A stretch of 5,494 nucleotides of DNA from Gammaproteobacteria bacterium (GCA_003645435.1 QNFD01000208.1:1-5494); one strand, 5' to 3'; shown: positions 1 to 5,494, counted from the first letter of the stretch. The notes: a model not told the origin generated them from the letters alone. Numbers and translations are program-made.

Positions 1-98
1 AGGGCCGATATCGCACCTATCCTGCTACCCAGGTAGGTAATCAGGAGCAACCCCCCGGTCAGGCCAAGTTGCCATGCTTTTGATTTAAGACTAAACAT
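1..98 (-). CDS. N-terminal fragment of an unidentified secreted or membrane-anchored protein
   Basis: Only the first 32 codons are in the window; the gene runs off the left edge. The start is the ATG at 98-96. The frame is open upstream of it to a TGA but offers no other ATG, GTG or TTG start there. The N-terminus begins MFSLKSKAWQLG and continues with a hydrophobic run (LTGGLLLITYLG) followed by small and polar residues. This basic-then-hydrophobic layout fits a signal peptide or a single N-terminal membrane anchor. There is no clear Shine-Dalgarno sequence before the ATG, which weakens the start choice. A good sigma70-type promoter candidate lies about 60 bases upstream on the same strand and supports a real gene. 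I do not recognise the family, and 32 residues are too few to assign a function. Confidence 0.6.
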   Translation of the reverse strand, partial: MFSLKSKAWQLGLTGGLLLITYLGSRIGAISA

Positions 99-138
99 GA
101 TTGAGACTAAACTTTGGGGGACACAATAAGTAAGCGAT

Positions 139-165
139 TTGACAAACAGACATATTCAGTAGAAT
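139..165 (+). promoter_or_regulatory. Weaker candidate promoter reading towards the adenosyltransferase gene
   Basis: A perfect TTGACA (139-144) is followed after 15 bases by TAGAAT (160-165). That spacing is shorter than usual. With the normal 17-base spacing the -10 would be the poor GAATTA (162-167). If used, it gives a leader of about 220 bases before the ATG at 394. Its -10 overlaps the -10 of the opposing minus-strand candidate, so the two could not be occupied at once. Confidence 0.3.
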
Positions 166-191
166 TATAGATTGAGCAACCAACTATTCAA
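164..191 (-). promoter_or_regulatory. Candidate sigma70 promoter for the left-edge gene
   Basis: Read on the minus strand, TTGAAT (191-186) is followed by a 16-base spacer and a perfect TATAAT (169-164). Transcription would start near 157 and give a leader of about 60 bases before the ATG at 98. The -10 matches the consensus fully and the -35 matches at four of six positions. The -35 lies inside an inverted repeat (186-193 with 232-239). Confidence 0.5.
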
Positions 192-393
192 TCACTATTA
201 AAAAGCAACCTCGGACTATGAAGGCTTTCAAGATTGAATGCTGGTGTAAATATCGACTCACCGCAAAGATTTTTACCGGCTAAGAGGGGCCTTCGGAAGC
301 AATAATATTAACTTTGCTATCTGCCCGTGCCGTGGCATGCTAACCGGAATATTTCGGCACTTATCAATTATTAATCTGATTTGGTAGATAATC
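170..393 (+). other. Non-coding upstream region with several inverted repeats; possible structured leader
   Basis: No convincing gene lies here. On the plus strand a chain of complementary segments is seen: 186-193 with 232-239 (8 bases, ATTCAATC/GATTGAAT), inside it 202-206 with 224-228, then 243-246 with 259-262 (GGTG/CACC), 263-268 with 312-317 (GCAAAG/CTTTGC), and 327-332 with 355-360 (GTGCCG/CGGCAC). Two segments have rival partners: 187-193 can also pair with 170-176 (one G-U pair), and 314-318 with 298-302. A few 6-base inverted repeats are expected by chance in this length, so only the 8-base repeat and the orderly sequence of stems are suggestive. A tiny frame at 218-283 could encode a 21-residue basic peptide starting MKAFKIECWC, but it has no good ribosome site. 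I cannot match the region to a known riboswitch. Confidence 0.3.
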
Positions 394-957
394 ATGGGAA
401 ACCGACTTTCAGCAATCGTCACCCGAACGGGTGACACAGGTACTACTGGAATGGCAGATGGCACTCGTCGGGCCAAAAACGATATACGCGTTCATTGTCT
501 CGGCGAAATTGATGAACTCAATGCGGCTCTCGGAGTAACACTCAGTTTTCTCCAGGACTTGCCGGAAAAACAGGTTCTGATAGGGGTACAACATGACCTG
601 TTCGATATTGGCGCCGAGTTATGTCAACCGGGTAAAACGCTGATTAAGCAGCTACATATCGATTCAATCGAAACCAGCGCGGCAAAATTTAATGAACCTC
701 TGCCGGCGTTAAAAGAGTTTATCCTGCCTGGAGGCTCGCAGGCCGTGGCGTTTTTACATCTGGCGAGAACTATTTGCCGGCGCGTCGAAAGGTCACTGGT
801 TTTGTTAAAAGAAACCGAGAACCTGAACCCGATCACGGGACAATATATCAATCGCCTGTCTGATTTATTATTTATTCTCGCTCGCTCGGTGGCTAATCGG
901 GACCCTGGATCAGAAGTTTACTGGCAATCGAAATATTCACGCCTCGGTGATGAGTAA
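394..957 (+). CDS. ATP:cob(I)alamin adenosyltransferase, PduO type
   Basis: This enzyme transfers the 5'-deoxyadenosyl group of ATP to cob(I)alamin (or a cob(I)alamin precursor) in the cytoplasm, giving coenzyme B12. The 187-residue length is normal for the stand-alone PduO/MMAB family. Visible signatures in order: the N-terminal ATP-binding stretch TRTGDTGTTGMADGTR (10-25), the GEIDELNAALG segment (37-47), FILPGGS (109-115), the arginine-rich ARTICRRVERS helix (124-134), and YINRLSDLLFILAR (151-164). These place it in the all-helical trimeric PduO type, not the CobA/BtuR P-loop type. The ATG at 394 is the first possible start after an in-frame TAG at 385-387; the ribosome site is weak (GGTAG). 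The gene stands alone on its strand and converges with the hydrolase gene 35 bases away. No other B12 gene is in view, so whether it serves synthesis, salvage or a particular mutase cannot be told. Confidence 0.95.
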   Translation: MGNRLSAIVTRTGDTGTTGMADGTRRAKNDIRVHCLGEIDELNAALGVTLSFLQDLPEKQVLIGVQHDLFDIGAELCQPGKTLIKQLHIDSIETSAAKFNEPLPALKEFILPGGSQAVAFLHLARTICRRVERSLVLLKETENLNPITGQYINRLSDLLFILARSVANRDPGSEVYWQSKYSRLGDE

Positions 958-989
958 ATCCGAGTCTCTGGCCCGAATTTACGGATTTA
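955..989. terminator. Possible bidirectional terminator or hairpin between convergent genes
   Basis: An 8-base inverted repeat, TAAATCCG (955-962) and CGGATTTA (982-989), sits in the 35-base gap between two convergent genes; its left arm begins at the adenosyltransferase stop codon. The loop is long (19 bases), the stem is AT-rich, and the plus-strand tail (ATTTC) is only a partial T-run, so terminator activity is a guess from position and symmetry. Confidence 0.35.
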
Positions 990-992
990 ATT

Positions 993-1772
993 TCAGTCGC
1001 GTAAAAATTCCAGTGCCTGCCTCGCAAACTGCTGCGGTTGCTCGGCATGCAGCCAATGGCCCGCCGAAGCGACCGTGCGCACCCTTGCCTGTCTAAAATG
1101 AGCCGCGATCACCGCTTCCTCCGCCGCACCGATGTAGTCAGAGTGCTCTCCGCGAATGAACAGTGTCGGTGTGGTGATTTGCCAATCCCCGGGCAGATCA
1201 GGAAATCCGGTTATTTTTTGCATGCTCGCTTTAATCACCTGCCAGTTAACCTTCCAGCGCCAATGATTACTTTTTCGCTCCAGGCTCTGCAATAGAAAGC
1301 TGCGCAACAGGTTATCAGGAATACCTTGCTGGAGCGCGGTATCAACCGCGGATCGACTTTCATACTGATCGAGTGTCAGGGCCAGCACCGGGTCTATCAG
1401 ATGATCAAAGGCATGCGTATAAGGCACTGGCGCAATATCGGCCACTACGAGGCGGGAAATCAAATGCGGTTGCTGGTATGCGAGCAGGATACTGGTCTTG
1501 CCGCCCATGCTATGTCCAATCAGGCGGCAGGAGGAGATATCAAGATGATTTAACAGGCGATTTAAGTCCTCCGCCATGACCTCGTAATTCATTTCGTCAT
1601 GGTGAAAGGAATGCCCATGATTTCGCAGGTCGACCGTAAACACTTCGAAATGGCTGGAAAACAGCCTGCCCAGTGATTGCCAGTTCTTGCTCGAGCCGAA
1701 TAATCCATGAACTATAACCAGCGGCTCACCGCTACCAGTTCGAACATAGTGCAGCAAGCCAGGGTCAGTCAT
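993..1772 (-). CDS. ybfF: Alpha/beta hydrolase, YbfF/ABHD11 family esterase
   Basis: This is a serine hydrolase of the alpha/beta fold, 259 residues from the ATG and full length for YbfF-type esterases. Numbered from that ATG it shows the oxyanion-side HGLFGSSKNW (22-31), VDLRNHGHS (47-55), the nucleophile elbow GHSMGGK with Ser88, the family-typical VVADIAPVPY (109-118), and a C-terminal SAGHWLHAEQP with the likely catalytic His239. Asp212 in the GEHSDY segment is a candidate acid; Asp112 is an alternative. RNHG, GHSMGGK and GHWxHAE together point to the YbfF/ABHD11 branch and not to a generic hydrolase. The ATG at 1772 is directly preceded in frame by TTG (1775), an alternative start; neither has a strong ribosome site. 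The gene follows lpdA by 83 bases on the same strand with no clear terminator, so co-transcription with the dehydrogenase genes is likely but unproven. The natural substrate is unknown; a link to lipoyl groups is discussed in the findings. Confidence 0.9.
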   Translation of the reverse strand: MTDPGLLHYVRTGSGEPLVIVHGLFGSSKNWQSLGRLFSSHFEVFTVDLRNHGHSFHHDEMNYEVMAEDLNRLLNHLDISSCRLIGHSMGGKTSILLAYQQPHLISRLVVADIAPVPYTHAFDHLIDPVLALTLDQYESRSAVDTALQQGIPDNLLRSFLLQSLERKSNHWRWKVNWQVIKASMQKITGFPDLPGDWQITTPTLFIRGEHSDYIGAAEEAVIAAHFRQARVRTVASAGHWLHAEQPQQFARQALEFLRD

Positions 1773-1785
1773 CAATATCGCCGTT

Positions 1786-1801
1786 GGCTTTTGGGAAAGC
1801 C
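1786..1801. repeat. Short perfect stem-loop in the lpdA-hydrolase gap
   Basis: GGCTTT (1786-1791) and AAAGCC (1796-1801) form a 6-base stem with a 4-base loop. It lies 14 to 29 bases before the hydrolase ATG in the minus-strand transcript. No T-run follows on either strand, so it is not an ordinary intrinsic terminator. It could slow translation initiation or RNA decay, or be chance. Confidence 0.3.
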
Positions 1802-1855
1802 TCGATCAGTAATCTGGTTAAGCTTTCGAGCCGGGGTAGAATAAAAATCGTCGAA

Positions 1856-3262
1856 TCACTTTTTCCTGGGGATATACAAATCGGTGATAGTCCCTTCGGC
1901 CATTTCGGCGGCAAAGTTAAGTGTTTCAGACAGGGTCGGATGCGCGTGTATGGTCAAGCTGATATCCTCGGCATCGGCCCCCATTTCCAGCGCCAGCACT
2001 GCCTCGGCAATCAACTCACCCGCGTTGGGGCCGACTATACCGGCACCGAGTATGCGTTTGGTTTCTTTATCGAACAGAAGCTTGGTTAAACCTTCATCGC
2101 GGTCCAGCCCAAGCGAACGGCCACTGGCGGCCCACGGGAAGGCGCCTTTCACATATTCGATGCCCTGACTTTTGGCCTCGGTTTCGGTTAAACCCATCCA
2201 GGCGATTTCAGGGTCGGTATAAGCAACCGAGGGAATCGTCATTGGTTCAAACCATGACTTCATGCCGCTGATTACCTCGGCAGCCACCTTGGCCTCATGC
2301 GTGGCCTTGTGGGCCAGCATCGGATTACCAACGATATCGCCTATCGCGAAAATGTTGGCGATATTGGTGCGCATTTGATTATCGACCTGGATGAAACCGG
2401 CCTCATCAACCTTAACACCCGCATTTTCGGCCCCAATCTTGAGGCCATTGGGACGGCGTCCGACGGCGACCAGGACCTTATCATATACCTGTGGATCAGG
2501 CGCTTTCTTGCCTTCAAAACTGACCTTGAGTCCATTTTTTTGCGCCTTGATTTCGGTCACTTTGGTACTCAGGTAAATGGCATTATAGCGTTTCGAAATT
2601 ATCTTGTTGAGCGGCCGCACCAGGTCCTTGTCACAACCGGGAATCAGGCTATCCATAAATTCAACCACGGTGATTTCCGATCCCAGCGCATCGTAAACGG
2701 TTGCCATCTCGAGCCCGATAATACCACCGCCAATAATCAGCAGTTTTTTGGGTACATCGCTCAATTCAAGCGCATCGGTCGAATCCATCAGGCGTTCGTC
2801 GTCATTCGGAAAGCTGGGAATTTGCGTCGCCTGGGAACCCGCGGCAATAACGCAGTGTTCGAATTGAATTCGAGTTTCCGTACCCTCATTGACCACGAGT
2901 AGATTATTCGCGTCGATAAACTCACCTACACCTGTAACCACCTCAACCTTACGTTGTTTGGCTAACTGCTTGAGCCCCCCCGTGAGTTTGGTAACCACTT
3001 TATTTTTAAAGCCATTAATACCGTCGAGCTTGATTTTGGGCTTGCCGAAATCTACGCCATTGGCTTTCATGTGTTCCGCTTCGTTGATGATCGCCGCGGT
3101 ATGCAGCAGTGCTTTCGACGGGATACAGCCAACATTCAGGCAAACACCACCCAGGGATTCGTAGCGCTCGACCAGGGTAACCTTTTTGCCCAGATCGGCA
3201 GCCCTGAATGCCGCGGTATAACCTCCGGGCCCTGCACCTAGTACCAAAACTTCTGTATTCAT
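1856..3262 (-). CDS. lpdA: Dihydrolipoyl dehydrogenase (E3 of pyruvate dehydrogenase)
   Basis: This flavoprotein reoxidises dihydrolipoyl groups on E2 and reduces NAD+ to NADH. Its 468 residues are the usual length for E3 without a lipoyl domain. Visible parts: the FAD-binding GAGPGG (Gly9, Gly11, Gly14), the redox disulfide in GGVCLNVGCIPSKALLH (Cys41 and Cys46), the NAD-binding GGGIIGLE (178-185), the second FAD segment FAIGDIVGNPMLAHKA, and the catalytic HAHPTLSE near the C-terminus (His441, Glu446). The start is ATG with a GGAG site 8 bases upstream. It is the last canonical gene of aceE-aceF-lpdA, 115 bases after aceF. The N-terminal sequence, with AAFRAADLG and LVERYESLGGVCLNVG, resembles the E3 of proteobacteria in which a lipoyl domain and linker precede E3; here that domain is absent. 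As the only E3 in view it may also serve other 2-oxoacid dehydrogenases or the glycine cleavage system. Confidence 0.97.
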   Translation of the reverse strand: MNTEVLVLGAGPGGYTAAFRAADLGKKVTLVERYESLGGVCLNVGCIPSKALLHTAAIINEAEHMKANGVDFGKPKIKLDGINGFKNKVVTKLTGGLKQLAKQRKVEVVTGVGEFIDANNLLVVNEGTETRIQFEHCVIAAGSQATQIPSFPNDDERLMDSTDALELSDVPKKLLIIGGGIIGLEMATVYDALGSEITVVEFMDSLIPGCDKDLVRPLNKIISKRYNAIYLSTKVTEIKAQKNGLKVSFEGKKAPDPQVYDKVLVAVGRRPNGLKIGAENAGVKVDEAGFIQVDNQMRTNIANIFAIGDIVGNPMLAHKATHEAKVAAEVISGMKSWFEPMTIPSVAYTDPEIAWMGLTETEAKSQGIEYVKGAFPWAASGRSLGLDRDEGLTKLLFDKETKRILGAGIVGPNAGELIAEAVLALEMGADAEDISLTIHAHPTLSETLNFAAEMAEGTITDLYIPRKK

Positions 3263-3355
3263 ATCTGCTGCTCCAGCCTTCGCAGGCGCCTCGTTTTTTG
3301 TTTGTTACACCGGGTTAGAAGCAGAAGTCTCAACTGCGGCTTCCTTTTCATCCAT
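3263..3355 (-). other. Linker-like reading frame in the aceF-lpdA gap, in frame with lpdA and broken by one stop
   Basis: Read in the lpdA frame, the gap encodes MDEKEAAVETSASNPV from an ATG at 3355, then a TAA stop (3307-3305), then QTKNEAPAKAGAAD directly joined to the lpdA ATG. The Ala/Glu/Pro/Lys-rich make-up is like the flexible linkers of lipoyl enzymes, including the one in the neighbouring AceF and those joining a lipoyl domain to E3 in some proteobacteria. The 93 bases keep frame throughout. There is no room for a lipoyl domain before it, because aceF ends at 3378. It may be a relic of an E3 fusion, a 16-residue peptide gene, or chance. The stop is seen directly; the relic reading is inference. 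Confidence 0.3.
3271..3274 (-). promoter_or_regulatory. Ribosome binding site of lpdA
   Basis: GGAG on the minus strand lies 8 bases before the ATG. It fixes the lpdA start at 3262 and shows that translation begins anew after the aceF-lpdA gap, so the linker-like codons upstream are not part of the main product. Confidence 0.7.
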
Positions 3356-3366
3356 TTTCAGACTTC
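3324..3366. repeat. 7-base inverted repeat just after aceF
   Basis: GAAGTCT (3324-3330) and AGACTTC (3360-3366) are perfect complements around a 29-base loop, starting 11 bases after the aceF stop in the minus-strand transcript. The loop is large and no T-run follows, so it does not look like a terminator. It could be an RNA processing or stability element. A rival small hairpin (GCAG 3321-3324 with CTGC 3334-3337) overlaps it. Confidence 0.25.
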
Positions 3367-3377
3367 CCAGAACCCCT

Positions 3378-4724
3378 TTACAATAACACCCTTCTAATAT
3401 CTGTAATTACCTGACTCAGGTAACTGGTAAATCTGGCCCCCTGGGCGCCGTCGATCACTCGATGGTCATACGACAACGCTAGCGGCAAGATTAAACTCGC
3501 CTGAAAACTACCATCTGCCTGGTAAACCGGTTGCATTTTTGCTCTCGCGATGCCGAGGATCGCCACCTCGGGCGCATTCACGATTGGGGTGAACTGTGTG
3601 CCCCCAATTCCGCCAAGGCTCGATATTGTGAAACAACCACCCTGCATGTCCGTGGGTGAGAGTTTGCCTTCACGTGCGCGCTCGGCGGCCGAGGCCAGTT
3701 CTGCCGCGAGGTCATACAAACCCTTCTGGTCGACATCGCGTATTACCGGTACTACCAGGCCATTCGGTGTATCGACCGCGACACCTATATGAAAATATTT
3801 TTTCAGAATTAAGCGCTCGCCGCTCGCTTCCAGCGAGGCATTAAAATTCGGGAAAGCTTTTAGCGCAGTGACGATTGCCTTCATCATGAAAACAAGGGCC
3901 GTGAGTCGAACGCCTTTCTTCTCTGCCTCCTTCGCCAATGACTTTCTAAAAGCTTCCAGGCCGGTGATATCCGCCTCGTCGAACTGGGTAACGTGAGGCA
4001 CGCTTACCCAGCTTCTGTGTAGATGCGCCCCTGATATTTTCTGGATTCGGTTAAGCGGTACAGGTTCAATTTCACCAAATTTGGAAAAATCTATTTCAGG
4101 CATCGCCGATACCGGAATACCGGTGCCTGTTGTTGCCGATGATCCCGACATCGAAGCCTTGATAAAGGCCTTGACGTCCTGTTTTTGAATCCTGCCCTTG
4201 GCGCCGGTCCCTATTACCTGTTCGAGATTGACTCCAAGTTCGCGCGCGTAGCGTCGAATCGAAGGACTGGCATGAATGATATTACCCGAATGATCCAGGG
4301 CATCACCAGCCGGTTTGCCCGGGTGTGGTTTGCGCGCTTTACCAGGCACCGACTCCGGAGTTACCGGAACGCTGACTTCGACCTCCGGCGCATCGGCAAC
4401 TGGCGTTTCAGTTGCTTCCTCCTGGCTAGCCTCAGGAGGTTCGGGCTTGTCTACTTCAACAGCCTGCTCACCCCCGCTTTTAGCCGTCACTTCAATCTTG
4501 GCAATTTCGGCGCCTTCTGCAATGCGGTCGCCAACCCGTACCATTACAGATTTAACTTTACCCGTATAAGGGCTTGGGATTTCCATCGTCGCCTTATCCG
4601 ACTCAAGCACGAGAATCGAGTCTTCCGCTTCGATTTCATCACTGGGCACGATCAATACTTCGATAATTTCGATCTCGTCGAAATCACCCACATCCGGTAA
4701 ATTAATCGTCAATAATTCAGCCAC
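3378..4724 (-). CDS. aceF: Dihydrolipoamide acetyltransferase (E2 of pyruvate dehydrogenase)
   Basis: E2 is the core of the pyruvate dehydrogenase complex. It takes the acetyl group from E1 on a swinging lipoyl arm and passes it to CoA. The 448 residues show one lipoyl domain (about 4-80) with the lipoylated lysine in LESDKATMEIPSP (Lys44), a Glu/Pro/Val/Ala-rich linker (about 82-145), a peripheral-subunit-binding domain (about 152-189, HASPSIRRYARELG to GRIQKQDVKAFIK), and a catalytic domain (about 217-448) ending with SYDHRVIDGA (His421 and Asp425). With one lipoyl domain it is shorter than the three-domain E. coli enzyme. The start is GTG at 4724; it has an AGGAG site 6 bases upstream, and the next in-frame Met (47) lies inside the lipoyl domain, so GTG is well supported. 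It starts 21 bases after the aceE stop. Its partners are AceE and LpdA on either side. The upstream promoter and any regulator are outside the window. Confidence 0.97.
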   Translation of the reverse strand: MAELLTINLPDVGDFDEIEIIEVLIVPSDEIEAEDSILVLESDKATMEIPSPYTGKVKSVMVRVGDRIAEGAEIAKIEVTAKSGGEQAVEVDKPEPPEASQEEATETPVADAPEVEVSVPVTPESVPGKARKPHPGKPAGDALDHSGNIIHASPSIRRYARELGVNLEQVIGTGAKGRIQKQDVKAFIKASMSGSSATTGTGIPVSAMPEIDFSKFGEIEPVPLNRIQKISGAHLHRSWVSVPHVTQFDEADITGLEAFRKSLAKEAEKKGVRLTALVFMMKAIVTALKAFPNFNASLEASGERLILKKYFHIGVAVDTPNGLVVPVIRDVDQKGLYDLAAELASAAERAREGKLSPTDMQGGCFTISSLGGIGGTQFTPIVNAPEVAILGIARAKMQPVYQADGSFQASLILPLALSYDHRVIDGAQGARFTSYLSQVITDIRRVLL

Positions 4725-4730
4725 TACTTT

Positions 4731-4735
4731 CTCCT
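4731..4735 (-). promoter_or_regulatory. Ribosome binding site deciding the GTG start of aceF
   Basis: AGGAG on the minus strand is 6 bases from the GTG at 4724, which is near-ideal spacing. It justifies a non-ATG start that restores the whole first strand of the lipoyl domain. Confidence 0.75.
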
Positions 4736-4745
4736 GTACCGGTGA

Positions 4746-5494
4746 CTAAACAGTCATCGGATTGGGTTTTTCTGGATCTATCTTATATTTTTTAATCGCC
4801 GCCTGGACTAGCTTATTCTCGACTTCGCCCTGGTCGGACAACGCCTTGAGTGCCGCAATGGCAATGTAATAACGATTGACCTCGAAGAACCTGCGAAGCT
4901 TCTCGCGCGTATCACTGCGACCGAAACCGTCAGTACCAAGCGTTGTAAATGGCATAGGCACAAATTCGCGCAACTGGCTAACGAAAGCACGGGTATAATC
5001 GGTGGCCATGATAGCCGGGCCCTTGCGGCCCTGCAGCCGGGTTTCAAGAAAGCTCTTGCGTGCCTTCTTGGTTGGGTGCAACGCGTTCCAGCGGGCACAG
5101 TCGGCGGCTTCCCTGGCGAGTTCGTTAACACTGGTCACGCTCCAGACGTCGGCATTGATGTCGAAATCGGCCTGTAGTAATTCTGCCGCCGCAATCACTT
5201 CGCGCAAGATAGTGCCGGAACCCATCAACTGGACTTTCAGGCCTTTTTCATCACCTTCCTGGAGGCAGTAAATGCCCTTGATAATGCCCTCTTCCGAGCC
5301 TTTCGGCATGGCCGGATGGCTATAGTTTTCATTCATCACGGTAACGTAATAAAACACTTTATCGTGCAGTTGAAACATACGTTTCATGCCGCTATGAATA
5401 ACAACCGCAAGTTCGTAGGCAAAAGTCGGATCGTAGGAAACACAGTTTGGAATAGTACCCGCGACGATCAGGCTATGACCGTCCTGGTGTTGCA
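4746..5494 (-). CDS. aceE: Pyruvate dehydrogenase E1, homodimeric type, C-terminal part
   Basis: The last 248 residues of the thiamine-diphosphate-dependent E1, which decarboxylates pyruvate and acetylates the lipoyl arm of E2. The coding frame stays open to the right edge: before the Met at 5387 it reads QHQDGHSLIVAGTIPNC, then SYDPTFAYELAVVIHSG, matching the conserved QHEDGHS segment near the E1 active site as I recall it from E. coli AceE. That Met is therefore internal, not a start. Further matches are YYVTVMNENYSHPAMPKG, SVTSVNELAREAADCARWN, LGTDGFGRSDTREKLRRFFE and the C-terminal YKIDPEKPNP. The family is about 885 residues, so roughly 630 are missing to the right, including most of the thiamine-binding part. 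It ends with TAG, 21 bases before aceF. Homodimeric AceE with AceF and LpdA is the usual gammaproteobacterial arrangement. No frameshift or lost motif is seen in the visible part. Confidence 0.97.
   Translation of the reverse strand, partial: QHQDGHSLIVAGTIPNCVSYDPTFAYELAVVIHSGMKRMFQLHDKVFYYVTVMNENYSHPAMPKGSEEGIIKGIYCLQEGDEKGLKVQLMGSGTILREVIAAAELLQADFDINADVWSVTSVNELAREAADCARWNALHPTKKARKSFLETRLQGRKGPAIMATDYTRAFVSQLREFVPMPFTTLGTDGFGRSDTREKLRRFFEVNRYYIAIAALKALSDQGEVENKLVQAAIKKYKIDPEKPNPMTV

Noticed and set aside
88..112. 9-base direct repeat AGACTAAAC (88-96 and 104-112) flanking the left-edge start codon
   Set aside because: Only two copies and short; no matching element nearby, so probably chance.
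255..290. Cyclic-di-GMP (GEMM) riboswitch
   Set aside because: The CCGCAAAG and CCGGCTAA segments recall part of the GEMM core, but the upstream GGCAAACC-type strand, the GNRA hairpin and the closing strand are missing.
170..393. Cobalamin riboswitch upstream of the adenosyltransferase
   Set aside because: The position fits, but I could not find the conserved B12-box or the core segments expected of the family, on either strand.
273..476. 67-codon open frame on the minus strand across the adenosyltransferase start
   Set aside because: It overlaps the N-terminal motif region of the adenosyltransferase and has no recognisable features or ribosome site.
1776..1855. Intrinsic terminator between lpdA and the hydrolase gene
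   Set aside because: The only clean hairpin (1786-1801) has no T-run after it on either strand.
2297..2902. 201-codon open frame on the plus strand
   Set aside because: It is antisense to lpdA, which has every E3 motif; the translation shows no recognisable domain and is a frame shadow.
4185..4700. 171-codon open frame on the plus strand
   Set aside because: It lies opposite the lipoyl, linker and subunit-binding parts of aceF; it is a shadow of a biased coding sequence.
4746..5387. A 213-residue protein starting at the Met at 5387
   Set aside because: The frame continues upstream to the window edge with AceE-like sequence, so this Met is internal and the gene is the 3' part of aceE.

Overview
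The window looks like a piece of a gammaproteobacterial, or at least proteobacterial, chromosome. The evidence is a homodimeric-type pyruvate dehydrogenase E1 (AceE) followed on the same strand by a lipoyl-type E2 (AceF) and an E3 (LpdA). The protein sequences resemble gamma/betaproteobacterial homologues, but the taxonomic call is inference from recalled family sequences, not a search.

Layout. The right two thirds (993-5494) is one minus-strand series read from right to left: aceE (3' part only), aceF, lpdA, and an alpha/beta hydrolase of the YbfF/ABHD11 family. aceE and aceF are 21 bases apart and surely co-transcribed. aceF and lpdA are separated by 115 bases that hold an odd in-frame linker-like stretch. 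lpdA and the hydrolase are 83 bases apart with no convincing terminator between them. On the plus strand, converging on the hydrolase, is a PduO-type ATP:cob(I)alamin adenosyltransferase (394-957). At the left edge is the first 32 codons of a minus-strand gene for a secreted or membrane-anchored protein that I cannot identify. The 295-base gap between the left-edge gene and the adenosyltransferase carries overlapping promoter candidates on both strands and several inverted repeats.

How the genes work together. AceE decarboxylates pyruvate and passes the acetyl group to the lipoyl arm of AceF, which makes acetyl-CoA; LpdA reoxidises the dihydrolipoyl arm and makes NADH. The hydrolase is a likely fourth gene of the unit. 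Its human homologue ABHD11 is known to protect lipoylation of a sister complex (2-oxoglutarate dehydrogenase), so its position after a lipoyl-dependent complex is the most suggestive observation here. The adenosyltransferase makes coenzyme B12 and has no evident link to the dehydrogenase.

The second notable point is the aceF-lpdA gap. Read in the lpdA frame it encodes an Ala/Glu/Pro-rich stretch like the linkers that join a lipoyl domain to E3 in some proteobacteria, broken by one stop codon. This may be the scar of a lost lipoyl-E3 fusion. I see no mobile elements, CRISPR arrays, tRNA or rRNA genes.
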